The notes below the pieces were generated by a model, which worked only from the letters and a program-made list of their open reading frames with translations, did no database searches and was not told the origin of the DNA. From Bin5 sp965204525 (GTDB taxonomy: Bacteria > Chloroflexota > Anaerolineae > Caldilineales > Caldilineaceae), in NCBI GenBank assembly GCA_965204525.1, contig OZ241994.1:2666001-2730000 (forward strand): a stretch of DNA of 64,000 bases. Direction: 5' to 3'. The position numbers and the translations under genes are program-made. How positions within the stretch are numbered: the stretch's first letter is position 1; each line of letters begins with the position of its first letter. Below are positions 42,771 through 55,645 of the stretch, piece after piece.

Positions 42771-44414
42771 TCAGCTATCTATGGAGTGTGCCGGCTCCAG
42801 CGGGTCTGTTCTGCTGCGGAGGAAACTCCAGATGATTCCATGCACCAGTTGTTCGACCGGTGCGCGGTCGTCGGTGAAAACGGGCGTGCCCGCGGGCGGA
42901 TCAGCGGTGCGCACGCGGGACATTTCGCGATCGCAAGAGGATACGCTGGCGCAACCGGCTACCTCAAGCGCGAACTGGCGGAATTGGTGCGGCAGTGAAG
43001 AGGGCATGGCCGCGACACTGGCTGTGAATGCTTCCCTGGTCGCCGGCCGGTTGGCGGCGAGGACAAGGGAGTTGCCCAGATCATCGGACGGCCCCGGCTC
43101 GTCGATGATCAGCACGTAAGGGAAGACGGCGGCGAGTGTGGCGGCGAGGGCGTCGACGAGCGCATAGTCTGTCGGAGAACGCCCTACATTGATCATCAGG
43201 ACCCCCTGCTCGCTCATATGCCTGCGCGCCAGCTGAAAGAACTCCACGGTCGTGAGGTGGAAAGGTATGTAGGGCGGCCGGTAGGCATCCACCAGGACGA
43301 CGTCGAAGATTTGGTCTTCGGGCTGGTCAAGCAGCCAGCGGCGACCGTCTGCGGCTACAGCCGTCAGATTAGGTTGGGTCATGTCAAAGTAGCGCCGCCC
43401 CACTTCGATAATCTGCGGATCCAGTTCGACGCCGACGATGTCAAGCGGGCCGTAGATTTGCGTGTACAGATGGGGCGCGGTGCCGGCGGCCAGCCCGATG
43501 ACAAGGACGCGCTCATGCGGGCCGAGCCCGCCGTCAGGTCGAAAGTAAGGGGCCAGGAGAAAATAGTCCCAGATGCCCTGGCTGAGCAGGCTGTCGGGGT
43601 GGTAGACGCTGTGGATGCCGACGCCTTCGTTGAGTTGAAGGTGGCGCTCGCTGCCCCATGCCCGAACGAGGATGTAGTTGTAGAGAGATTCGTCTTCGTA
43701 TAGAATTGGGCTGTCATCCCGGCTGTCCCAGTGGGCGCGCACGCTGCCGGGGTCAATGAGAGCCAGGGCCAGCGTCGCGCCCAGCGCGAGCAGCGCCAGG
43801 CCGTGAAGGCGCCGGCTGCGGCCATGCAGAAGCGCTGCCAGCAGTGTGACGGTCAGTAGCCAGAGCGCCAACAGGTAGAAACTCCAGCGGGTTCCGTAGG
43901 AGGGGATCAGCCAGAGAACGGGCAGAAAAGTGCCGATAATGCTGCCGCAGGCGCCGATGGCATAGAGGTGTCCGGCTACACGGCCTGTCTGCTGCAGGTC
44001 GGTTACCGCCAGGCGCACGGCCCACGGGCTGACCGCCCCCAACAGGATCACGGGCAAGCTGAAGAGCAGCAGGACGACGAGCAGCGCGCCGGCGAGCAGA
44101 CCTGGAAGATAGTCATTCAGCCCCACCGTTGCCAGGCGCAGTATGGGCGGACTGACGGCCGGCGTGAGGGCGACGCCGAGGCCGGCAAGGGTCACGATCG
44201 TCAGCAGCCCGCCGAGGCTGGGGAAGCGGTCGGCCAGTTTCCCGCCCAACCAGGCGCCTATTGCCAGGTAGGACAGGATAAGGCCGATCAGGGCGGCCCA
44301 CACGATCTGGCTGTTTCCGAACCAGGGTTCCAACAGACGGGCGGCGCTCAACTCAACGCCGAGGGTGACTGCGCCCGCCGTGAAGACGAGCATCCGGAAG
44401 ACAAAGGTTTTCAT
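42771..44414 (-). CDS. Fused membrane and spermidine-synthase-like protein
   Basis: 547 residues from ATG 44414. A longer frame starts at 44543, but an extended -10 promoter (44477-44469) falls inside it, so the shorter start is preferred. Residues 1-240 have about eight membrane helices (FTAGAVTLGVELSAARLLEPWFGNS..., PGLLAGALLVVLLLFSLPVILLGAVSPWAVRLA), characteristic of the 'fused MFS/spermidine synthase' family. Residues about 270-547 are a Rossmann methyltransferase-like fold with VLVIGLAAGTAPHL, ELDPQIIEVGRRYF, DVVLVDAYRPPYIPFHLTTVEFF. Transfer of aminopropyl groups is not established in this membrane class. Confidence 0.85.
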   Translation of the reverse strand: MKTFVFRMLVFTAGAVTLGVELSAARLLEPWFGNSQIVWAALIGLILSYLAIGAWLGGKLADRFPSLGGLLTIVTLAGLGVALTPAVSPPILRLATVGLNDYLPGLLAGALLVVLLLFSLPVILLGAVSPWAVRLAVTDLQQTGRVAGHLYAIGACGSIIGTFLPVLWLIPSYGTRWSFYLLALWLLTVTLLAALLHGRSRRLHGLALLALGATLALALIDPGSVRAHWDSRDDSPILYEDESLYNYILVRAWGSERHLQLNEGVGIHSVYHPDSLLSQGIWDYFLLAPYFRPDGGLGPHERVLVIGLAAGTAPHLYTQIYGPLDIVGVELDPQIIEVGRRYFDMTQPNLTAVAADGRRWLLDQPEDQIFDVVLVDAYRPPYIPFHLTTVEFFQLARRHMSEQGVLMINVGRSPTDYALVDALAATLAAVFPYVLIIDEPGPSDDLGNSLVLAANRPATREAFTASVAAMPSSLPHQFRQFALEVAGCASVSSCDREMSRVRTADPPAGTPVFTDDRAPVEQLVHGIIWSFLRSRTDPLEPAHSIDS

Positions 44415-44468
44415 ACAGGAGCGACACGGTCCCGGTAGCTGCGGTAACGCCCACAGAACTGCCGCAAC

Positions 44469-44477
44469 AGTATAGCA
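44469..44477 (-). promoter_or_regulatory. Extended -10 promoter TGCTATACT
   Basis: Minus strand TGC-TATACT (44477-44469) without a good -35. It lies 55 bp before ATG 44414 and repeats the core seen at 14050 and 38695. Confidence 0.5.
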
Positions 44478-44638
44478 CATCAGACATGCGCCTGGAGAGA
44501 TACCAATGGGGGTAGGACGGCGAGAGACCCTGAAACTGTGCAAAGATTGCGTGCCGTTGTCAACGCTGCTTTTCCCTTGTCAGAAATCCGAATTGGGGTC
44601 AGATACGGGCAGAGCAGCTGGGTGAAAAGGGGGATGCG

Positions 44639-45697
44639 ATGAGTGAAATTGGCCCGATAGCTCTCTTTGGTTCGGGGGAGACAGCACCGGGGGCCTACCG
44701 GATTCATGAGCGGGTGATGCGGGAACTGCCGGCGCCTGTTCAGGTTGCCATACTGGAGACGCCGGCCGGTTTTGAACTGAATTCGCCCGCGGTGGCGGGA
44801 AAAGTCGGCGCGTATCTGGAACGTCATCTGCGCAACTATTCGCCCCAGGTTTCGATTGTGCCGGCGCGCAAGCGCGGCACAGAGTTCGATCCCGACGATC
44901 CTGAAATTGCAGGTCCATTATTGGAAAACAGTTATCTTTTCATGGGACCGGGTAGTCCTTCCTATGCGGTACGCCAACTGCGCGACAGCTACGCCTGGCA
45001 CGCATTACGGGCGCGGCACCGGCTAGGCGGGGCGATCTGCTTTTCGAGCGCGACAACGGTGGCGTCCGGCCGCTACACGCTGCCGGTCTATGAGATTTAC
45101 AAGGTCGGTCAGGATCTCCACTGGATCGAAGGGCTGGCCTTTTTCGCGGACTTTGGACTGCGGCTGAGCGTCATTCCCCACTGGAACAACAATGATGGCG
45201 GCGAAGAACTGGACACCAGCCGTTGTTACATGGGTCAGCCTCGCTTCGACGAGCTGCTGTCGCTGCTGCCGCGCCCGGTGACGGTATTGGGGATCGACGA
45301 GAACACTGGCGTGGTGATCGACCCTGGGACGGGGCAATGCGAACTTGTAGGCCAGGGGGGCGCGACGGTGCTGACATCGGAAGGCGAGCAGGTGTTCGGG
45401 AGCGGGGCGCGATTTCCTGCAACGGCGCTGGGGGACTGGCGCTTGCCGCCGACGCCGCAAGACGGCATTCCGGGGGAGATTTGGGAACGGGCTTGCGCTG
45501 TGCGTGACGCGGCTGAGAATCCGGAGGAGCAGGAGGCGCCGCAGCCGATTCTCGCCCTGGCTGAACAGCGCCAGGCCGCGCGCGCCGAGCGCAACTGGGC
45601 TGAGGCCGACGCGCTGCGGGACGAGATCGGCGCGCTGGGCTGGCAGGTACACGACACGCCGGAGGGACCGCGTTTGGAGAAAGCGAAATCGCAGTGA
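44639..45697 (+). CDS. Peptidase S51/class-I-amidotransferase-like protein with CysRS-type C-terminal tail
   Basis: 352 residues; AAAAGGGGG precedes ATG 44639. Residues 1-290 resemble cyanophycinase/dipeptidase E-like proteins (peptidase S51): ALFGSGETAPGA, LFMGPGSPSYAVRQLRDS, nucleophile-elbow-like GGAICFSSATTVASG (Ser136/137), and IDENTGVVIDPGTGQCELVG. Residues 302-352 (ALAEQRQAARAERNWAEADALRDEIGALGWQVHDTPEGPR) are the C-terminal motif of cysteinyl-tRNA synthetase (RxxAR-x-K-xW-x-AD-x-RD...DTPxG). In CysRS this tail contacts the tRNA anticodon stem. No other synthetase part is present. The joining is odd and worth testing. Confidence 0.78.
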   Translation: MSEIGPIALFGSGETAPGAYRIHERVMRELPAPVQVAILETPAGFELNSPAVAGKVGAYLERHLRNYSPQVSIVPARKRGTEFDPDDPEIAGPLLENSYLFMGPGSPSYAVRQLRDSYAWHALRARHRLGGAICFSSATTVASGRYTLPVYEIYKVGQDLHWIEGLAFFADFGLRLSVIPHWNNNDGGEELDTSRCYMGQPRFDELLSLLPRPVTVLGIDENTGVVIDPGTGQCELVGQGGATVLTSEGEQVFGSGARFPATALGDWRLPPTPQDGIPGEIWERACAVRDAAENPEEQEAPQPILALAEQRQAARAERNWAEADALRDEIGALGWQVHDTPEGPRLEKAKSQ

Positions 45698-45766
45698 CTG
45701 GCGGACGGTAACCGGCCGCTGCCGCGAGTTTGCCAACCGGACGATACAGGCTAAGGAGCAAGGACG

Positions 45767-46648
45767 ATGGAATCAAACGCTGTGACCAGCCTCCAGGACC
45801 AGATTCAGGACAAATACGACTCTTTCGCACACCACACCATCTCTTATCACATTCTGGTCAACAACGAGGGCCAGGAGCGTGAACGGAGTTTCGATGTCTG
45901 GGCCTCACAGGCTGAAATCGAGAATTTTGCGAAAGACGGCTACCTGGTACGTGAGGCTTTGATCGAGGGCGAGCCGTTGGAAATGTTGCGCCGGGCGCTG
46001 AACGAGGTGGAAGCGGCGGAGTTTGAAGCGGCCGACGGGAGCCGATTGAGCGGCAGGGACTGGATTCCGCGCCACCTGTTTGACAAACATGCCGACTTTC
46101 ACATGTTGATCAACTATGAACCAGTTCTGTCGCTGGCACGGGCGGTACTCGGCCCCTTTGTGCGCATTCGCCAGCTGGCGGCCCGCATCAGCTACCCGGG
46201 CCAGCCGGTCCAGTTTACGCGCTGGCATCACCATCAGCCGGGGATGACAGAGCCAGTTCCACCTTTTTTCGCGTTTCCGCACAAGCTGGACTGTCTGATC
46301 TATCTGGACGAGTTGAACGACGCCAACGGGCTGCTGGCGGTGGCGCCGGGTACCCATCTGCATACAGGTGAGGATCTGCCGCTGGAGGAGTACGGTGACC
46401 TGGCGGGCCAGCGGGAGATCCGTGCGCCGGCGGGAACTTGCGTGGTGCTGCACGGCAACCTGTGGCATCGCGCGATGCCGACGGGCGCCGAAGGCAGGAA
46501 GCGACGCGTGCTGATTCTGAGCTACGGTCCGACGTGGATGCGCAGGTCACCGTTTGGAGACAGGCCGGAGAACGGTCTGATGGAGAAGGTGATCGAAGAG
46601 GCCGATCCGGCGACGCAGGAGCTGCTGGGAATTGGCGGGTATCAGTAG
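45767..46648 (+). CDS. Phytanoyl-CoA dioxygenase (PhyH) family protein
   Basis: 293 residues. An iron(II)/2-oxoglutarate dioxygenase fold: FTRWHHHQPGM (first His ligand region), LDCLIYLDELNDANGLLAVAPGTHLHTGE (double-stranded helix core), and VVLHGNLWHRAMPTGAEGRKRRVLILSYGPTW with the distal His and the Arg that binds 2-oxoglutarate. The family hydroxylates very diverse substrates, and large expansions occur in some marine bacteria, so substrate is open. An N-terminal 45-residue leader (YDSFAHHTISYHILVNNEGQ) is unusual. 69 bp after the S51-like gene. Confidence 0.85.
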   Translation: MESNAVTSLQDQIQDKYDSFAHHTISYHILVNNEGQERERSFDVWASQAEIENFAKDGYLVREALIEGEPLEMLRRALNEVEAAEFEAADGSRLSGRDWIPRHLFDKHADFHMLINYEPVLSLARAVLGPFVRIRQLAARISYPGQPVQFTRWHHHQPGMTEPVPPFFAFPHKLDCLIYLDELNDANGLLAVAPGTHLHTGEDLPLEEYGDLAGQREIRAPAGTCVVLHGNLWHRAMPTGAEGRKRRVLILSYGPTWMRRSPFGDRPENGLMEKVIEEADPATQELLGIGGYQ

Positions 46649-46722
46649 TTGATTGGCGTGGTGAAATCTCGCTGGCGGGACAAACTTCCTTTTGGCTTCG
46701 GCTCAGGCTGAAATCAGCGGGA

Positions 46723-47109
46723 ATGGTAGAAACCATTAGACTTCAACTGCGCCACGAGTTCAAATCTTCTCAGAGTATCTCCAGGGAAGCCGTAAAGGAG
46801 CCCTTAAGCGATGAGCAAGCTCCCCCTCCCATTCACCTAGGAGAAATCCTCTATCAAGAGTTCCTCCTACCGTTAGACATTACACCGTACAGATAGGCCA
46901 AGGCGGTCGGTATCGATGCGCGACGGATTCATGATATCGTCCGCGCGCCACGTTCTATCACGGCCGAGACGGCCCTTTTTTTCTCACGTTTTTTTGGGAA
47001 CTCTGCAGAGTTCTGGATGGGGCTACAGAATCGGTACGACCTGGAGACTGCTGAGGATCGTCTCTCCCAAAAGCTGGACTTAGTGGAGTCCTACTCGACT
47101 GGCGAGTGA
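46723..47109 (+). pseudogene. higA-like antitoxin pseudogene broken by an internal TAG
   Basis: One frame from ATG 46723 to TGA 47107-47109 encodes the HigA/VapI family (HTH): HLGEILYQEFLLPLDITPYR, then TAG at 46894-46896, then AKAVGIDARRIHDIVRAPRSITAETALFFSRFFGNSAEFWMGLQNRYDLETAED. Homologues read YRLAKA here, so a single TTG-to-TAG change explains the stop. It lies in the helix-turn-helix region, so the truncated protein cannot bind DNA. No higB toxin is seen on either side, so this is a decayed orphan. The first 40 residues are unconserved and the start is uncertain. Confidence 0.83.
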
Positions 47110-47187
47110 ACCAAGCTTTTTGTCCAATAGAAGCGGAGTCGGTGTCAACGCGACTCCGGTCATCTATGGCTTCGAGCGTGCGTCCGG

Positions 47188-48402
47188 TCAGCGGGGAGGG
47201 TGCATGGGCATGACGACGTGGAGGAACTCTTCGTCGCCGAGGCCGAGGGGCCGGATGGTGCCGGGGCGGTTGGACTGGGTGGTTTCGAGGACGACCTGCT
47301 CCTCGTCGATCTGGCTGAGGACGGCGATCAGGTAGCGGACGTCGAAGTCGATCTCCAGATCATCCCCTTCCACCATTGCATCCAACTCATTCTTGCTGTT
47401 GCCCATCTCTGCGCTGCTGGCGGTGAGATGGAGATTGCCGACGCCGCTGTCGCCGTTGGGCTCGATCTTGAGGCGGACGATGTTGGCGTTGTCGCGGGCG
47501 AATAGCTGGGCCACGCGCACGGCCTGGAGGAAGGCGTCGGTGCCGACCACTGTGCGGGTGTTGTGGCCCTTGGGGATGATGGCCCGGTAGTCGGGGAAGC
47601 GGTCGGCGATCAACTGGCTGACGAGATCGACCTGGTGAAAGGCGCCGCGGGTCTCGCCCCCCTTGCCCCAGACGCGGAAAAGAATCTGATTGCGGGCCTG
47701 GGTGACGGTGACCTGGACGGGCCGTTCGTCTTCGGCGTCGACGATAATGCGGCCCAACTCGCTCAGATGGCGGGCCGGGACGACGACCGCCAAGTCGTCG
47801 GTGAAGGCCTCTTCGACTTCGATGCTGCGCACGCTGAGCCGGTAGCCGTCGGTTGCGGCGAGCGCGAGGCGCTCTTTGGCAAAGGTAACTTCGACACCGG
47901 TGAGGGTCGGGCGGCTCTCATCGGTCGCGGCGGCGAAGACGACCTGATCGATCATCTTGGTCAGGCCGGCGGTCTCAAGCGCGATGGTGCGGCCTTCGAG
48001 AGCCTCAGCGGTCTCTTCGGGTCCGTCGCCGTTATCGACGGTGGGAATTACGGGAAACTCCTGCGCGTCGATGCCTTTTATGTTGACATCGAAGTTGCCG
48101 CAGCGAAGATGGAGTGTCTGCGTGCGTACGGTCATCTCCATTTCGATCTTGCCGGGCGGCAGGCTGTTGACGAACTCGGTCAGCAGGCGGGCCGGCACGG
48201 TGATGGCGCCTTCATCCTCTATGTGGGCGCCGATCCAGCAGTTGACGCCGATCTCCAGATTGGTGGCGGCCAGCCGCAACTGATCATCCTTCGCTTCCAG
48301 CAGGATGTTGCCGAGAACCGGCAATGTACTGCGCGACGATACCGCGCGACCGACGATGGACAGGCCCTTCGACAGATTCTCCTGAAAGCAGCTTACGCGC
48401 AC
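47188..48402 (-). CDS. dnaN: DNA polymerase III subunit beta (sliding clamp)
   Basis: 404 residues from GTG 48402, preceded by GGGAGG; a longer frame from 48522 is rejected because its first 40 residues are not clamp-like and the promoter falls there. Typical three-domain clamp: VSCFQENLSKGLSIVGRAVSSRSTLPVLGNILLEA at the start, FVNSLPPGKIEM, DESRPTLTGVEV and DGYRLSVRSIEV in the middle, and FLHVVMPMHPPR at the C-terminus (the usual VVMPM ending with extension). Ring-shaped processivity factor of the replicase. Its neighbour across a terminator is gyrA; dnaA is not in view. Confidence 0.95.
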   Translation of the reverse strand: MRVSCFQENLSKGLSIVGRAVSSRSTLPVLGNILLEAKDDQLRLAATNLEIGVNCWIGAHIEDEGAITVPARLLTEFVNSLPPGKIEMEMTVRTQTLHLRCGNFDVNIKGIDAQEFPVIPTVDNGDGPEETAEALEGRTIALETAGLTKMIDQVVFAAATDESRPTLTGVEVTFAKERLALAATDGYRLSVRSIEVEEAFTDDLAVVVPARHLSELGRIIVDAEDERPVQVTVTQARNQILFRVWGKGGETRGAFHQVDLVSQLIADRFPDYRAIIPKGHNTRTVVGTDAFLQAVRVAQLFARDNANIVRLKIEPNGDSGVGNLHLTASSAEMGNSKNELDAMVEGDDLEIDFDVRYLIAVLSQIDEEQVVLETTQSNRPGTIRPLGLGDEEFLHVVMPMHPPR

Positions 48403-48493
48403 TTTTGCCTCCCGTCCTCCAGGAATTTGTTCCGAATTTGGTGCATTTTCAGATTGTTCGCGCTCGTACAGCGAAGCGGTGGAGCGTTGATCA

Positions 48494-48522
48494 AATATAG
48501 CATAGCGGATATAACAGGCCAA
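48494..48522 (-). promoter_or_regulatory. Promoter of dnaN
   Basis: Minus strand: -35 TTGGCC (48522-48517), 17-bp spacer, -10 TATATT (48499-48494) with TGC before it. Start near 48487, 85 nt before the GTG. It supports the shorter coding start. Confidence 0.68.
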
Positions 48523-48569
48523 ACTACCGGGACAAAGATCAGTCGGTAGTGGTGGCTGCCGCGATCGGC

Positions 48570-48598
48570 TTGCGCAGAGCCATCCGACTCTCTATAAT
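48570..48598 (+). promoter_or_regulatory. Promoter of sigma-factor gene
   Basis: -35 TTGCGC (48570-48575), 17-bp spacer, -10 TATAAT (48593-48598). Start near 48605, leader about 168 nt before ATG 48773. Confidence 0.65.
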
Positions 48599-48772
48599 GG
48601 TGACGTGCGCTGCCTCTGCGCCCTTGGCGTGCAAGAGGGGCGAGCGCGGAGAGAGGACCGGGAGGCTTTCGGATTCGGTCGCAGGGCGGGACGACAGCCT
48701 TGGACAGTTCAGCTGGCAGGGCCTCTCCAGCTTCCACTCCGCAACGATTCCAGCGACAGCGTGTTATAGATT

Positions 48773-49450
48773 ATGAACGGGAACGCTCTGAACGAAGCAG
48801 ATAGGAGCGCCAACGGAAGCCGTCCCGGAAGGACAGCGCCTGATCATCAGGAAGAAGAGAGGGCGATCGAATCGGCGCTGGTGGCGCGGGCGAAGAAGGA
48901 TACGCAGGCGTTTGGCGAACTGTACGAGCGCTACGTTGATCGCATCTACTCGTATGTGTACAGCCGGGTACAGAACGCCGAGGATGCGGAGGACCTGACA
49001 GCGCGTATCTTTTACCGGGCGCTGGACCGGCTGGACCGCTACGAGGACAGGGGGCTGCCCTTTGGGGCGTGGCTTTTCCGCATCGCCCACAATCTGGTGG
49101 CCAACTGGCACCGCGATCAGGGGCGGCGCACGTTCGTCCCGATCGACGGGATGGTCTTCCCGGCGGAAAGGCGGGACGAGCCGGAGGCGACAGCAGAACG
49201 GCGTGAAGGGGAGGAGGCCTTGTGGGCGGCGATAGAGAGGCTGCCGGAGGAACGGCGGCGACTTCTCTTCCACAAATTCGGAGATCAGCTGACCAACATT
49301 GAGATCGGCGAGCTGATGCAGAAGAGCGAGGGTGCGATCAAGTCACTTTATTTCCGCACACTGGCGGCACTGCGCAGAGATCTGAGCGAACAGTTCGAGG
49401 ACGGTGAAGCAGAGGGGACGCCACCCGTTTCCGAACATAAAGGAAAGTAG
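48773..49450 (+). CDS. RNA polymerase sigma factor, sigma-70 family (ECF-like)
   Basis: 225 residues. Region 2: AFGELYERYVDRIYSYVYSRVQNAEDAEDLTARIFYRALDRLDRY... PFGAWLFRIAHNLVANWHRD. Region 4: LPEERRRLLFHKFGDQLTNIEIGELMQKSEGAIKSLYFRTLAALR. The order and size fit group 4 (ECF) sigmas. A charged N-terminus of about 30 residues precedes. The following gene is a short, one-helix membrane protein 7 bp later that likely acts as anti-sigma. Environmental signal not known. A well-formed promoter lies upstream. Confidence 0.88.
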   Translation: MNGNALNEADRSANGSRPGRTAPDHQEEERAIESALVARAKKDTQAFGELYERYVDRIYSYVYSRVQNAEDAEDLTARIFYRALDRLDRYEDRGLPFGAWLFRIAHNLVANWHRDQGRRTFVPIDGMVFPAERRDEPEATAERREGEEALWAAIERLPEERRRLLFHKFGDQLTNIEIGELMQKSEGAIKSLYFRTLAALRRDLSEQFEDGEAEGTPPVSEHKGK

Positions 49451-49457
49451 GCATCCG

Positions 49458-49865
49458 ATGGGAAGCGCGAACATGCTGAATAGATGGCAGCAGTTCCGAA
49501 CAGACGTAGTGCGGGTCATGCCCTTTTGGCAGGCGCCGCGCGGCGAAGTGGAAACTGATGCGATTGATGACGAGTTGACGGAAGAGGAACAGTTCGCCCA
49601 GATGGTGAGCTTCCTGGGCAAGCTTTTCCCATTCGTGCGGCCGTCGCCTGAGTTCCGGGCGCGGTTGAAGGAGGCCCTACTGGCGGAGCACCGGCGGCGG
49701 CTGGCCAAGGAGGGTTTGCTTCCGGCGCGTCAGGAGGGAGGGATATCCTGGCGCTGGTCGCTGGCAGCGACGGTGCCGCTGTTGATCGGTGTGCTGGCGA
49801 CGATACTGTGGCGGCGGAGCCATCGTTCGAACGAGCAACTGATTTCGCCGGTGGGAGGGCGGTAG
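49458..49865 (+). CDS. Putative anti-sigma factor (single transmembrane helix)
   Basis: 135 residues from ATG 49458. Residues 1-95 are cytoplasmic and acidic/helical, with DELTEEEQFAQMVSFLGKLFPFVRPSPEFRARLKEALLAEH resembling the N-terminal sigma-binding part of anti-sigma proteins that accompany Chloroflexota ECF sigmas. WRWSLAATVPLLIGVLATILWRR is a single membrane helix near the C-terminus, leaving a 15-residue outer tail. No zinc (HxxxCxxC) anti-sigma motif. Assigned mainly by operon order with the sigma gene. Confidence 0.65.
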   Translation: MGSANMLNRWQQFRTDVVRVMPFWQAPRGEVETDAIDDELTEEEQFAQMVSFLGKLFPFVRPSPEFRARLKEALLAEHRRRLAKEGLLPARQEGGISWRWSLAATVPLLIGVLATILWRRSHRSNEQLISPVGGR

Positions 49866-49899
49866 GGTTGGCCCCACCCAGCTATAGATTGCGAGGCAG

Positions 49900-49938
49900 C
49901 GCCTCTCGGCCCCCTCTGTGGGGTCGAGAGGCGTTTTT
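49900..49938 (+). terminator. Rho-independent terminator between sigma operon and gyrA
   Basis: Stem CGCCTCTCG (49900-49908) / CGAGAGGCG (49925-49933) extended by CCCC/GGGG, followed by TTTTT. It ends the sigma/anti-sigma message 35 bp after its stop and can also hinder convergent gyrA transcription (gyrA stop at 49947). Confidence 0.88.
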
Positions 49939-49946
49939 CGTTCGGG

Positions 49947-53033
<3,087 letters not shown>

Positions 53034-53135
53034 TTTGCTTGTCTATTCGTTAATCAGTGCGTCAACGGTCGTGTTGAGCGCGGCGGCGATGCGGGCTAAG
53101 GCGGATGCGGAGCCGGTCAGGTGTCTCTGTTCGGC

Positions 53136-53153
53136 TTACATTTGCTTGCCTCC
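53136..53153 (-). promoter_or_regulatory. Start-stop element (GGAGG, then ATG-TAA) upstream of gyrA
   Basis: Minus strand: GGAGG (53153-53149), 7 nt, then ATGTAA (53141-53136), about 103 bp before the gyrA start. A ribosome could bind and stop at once. It may be chance or a leader control element; no further support. Confidence 0.3.
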
Positions 53154-53282
53154 ATATAAAAATGTTCGCATACGGCGTAGATCCCGTCAAGGGAGGGGCA
53201 GTTGGGCCTATTGACAGTGTCAAAGGGCTTGCGGCACTGCATTTCCTTGCGCTATGAGCGCGCGGCTGTGTTCGCCGAGAAA

Positions 53283-55295
<2,013 letters not shown>

Positions 55296-55324
55296 TTCCG
55301 GCTCCGTAGTTCTGATACGAGTAC

Positions 55325-55337
55325 TGTTCGCAGAACA
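55325..55337. promoter_or_regulatory. Palindrome TGTTC-GCA-GAACA upstream of uvrB
   Basis: Perfect 5-bp arms separated by 3 bp, 30 bp before the uvrB ATG. The arms equal those of known LexA boxes in some phyla (TGTTC-N4-GAACA) but the spacer is 3, not 4. Candidate SOS operator by position (uvrB is a classical SOS gene). Confidence 0.35.
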
Positions 55338-55511
55338 AGCTTACCATATTTCTCAAGGGGATTGGGACATTTTACGCTGGCACTCCGTTTCCAGGTGGTA
55401 GGCCGGCCGCGGCGTCTCAGCATCGTACGAAATTCACATTTTAAGTGTAGGCCTGGCGGCAGACCAAATGGTGTCCTGAGAACGAATTCAAGTGAAAGAA
55501 GGAGAGCTGCC

Positions 55512-55598
55512 ATGTATCGAACTTTTGTTCGTTTCATGAGATCATTATACATAAATTGGTTGTATCTGTCCAGCAGGGTCATGCGACGCGAGGGGTAG
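55512..55598 (+). CDS. Candidate small protein, 28 residues
   Basis: AAGGAG (55499-55504) stands 7 nt before ATG 55512, a near-ideal ribosome site. The frame is MYRTFVRFMRSLYINWLYLS, then SRVMRREG and stop. It is Arg-, Tyr- and Leu-rich with a hydrophobic centre (SLYINWLYLS) flanked by basic residues, which would suit a membrane-associated peptide or a leader peptide. No promoter is obvious, and it sits 48 bp before the GH3-like gene. Not recognised; could be chance. Confidence 0.35.
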   Translation: MYRTFVRFMRSLYINWLYLSSRVMRREG

Positions 55599-55608
55599 GA
55601 AGTGGTCA

Positions 55609-55637
55609 TTCCGACAGATGGGTTGATCGTGTATAAT
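55609..55637 (+). promoter_or_regulatory. Promoter TTCCGA-17-TATAAT at the GH3-like gene (leaderless geometry)
   Basis: -35 TTCCGA (55609-55614), 17-bp spacer, -10 TATAAT (55632-55637). Transcription would start about 55644-55646, at or next to ATG 55646, so little or no leader is left for a ribosome site. Confidence 0.6.
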
Positions 55638-55645
55638 CGGATTTG

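Larger units (their letters stand above)
55296..55645. other. 350-bp divergent region between uvrB and GH3-like gene
   Basis: Contains a palindrome near the uvrB start (55325-55337), a 28-codon ORF with a strong ribosome site (55512-55598), and a promoter for the GH3-like gene (55609-55637). The rest has no coding or RNA signature that I recognise. Confidence 0.5.

Noticed and set aside
46649..46722. Search for a higB toxin next to the higA remnant
   Set aside because: No RelE-like frame on either strand between the PhyH gene and the remnant, nor between it and dnaN.
48764..48770. TTATAGA just before the sigma-factor ATG as its -10
   Set aside because: Transcription would start after the ATG; the TTGCGC-17-TATAAT pair at 48570-48598 is the better promoter.
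47110..49900. oriC next to dnaN and gyrA
   Set aside because: No dnaA gene, no cluster of DnaA boxes (TTATNCACA) and no A+T-rich unwinding region was found in the gaps.
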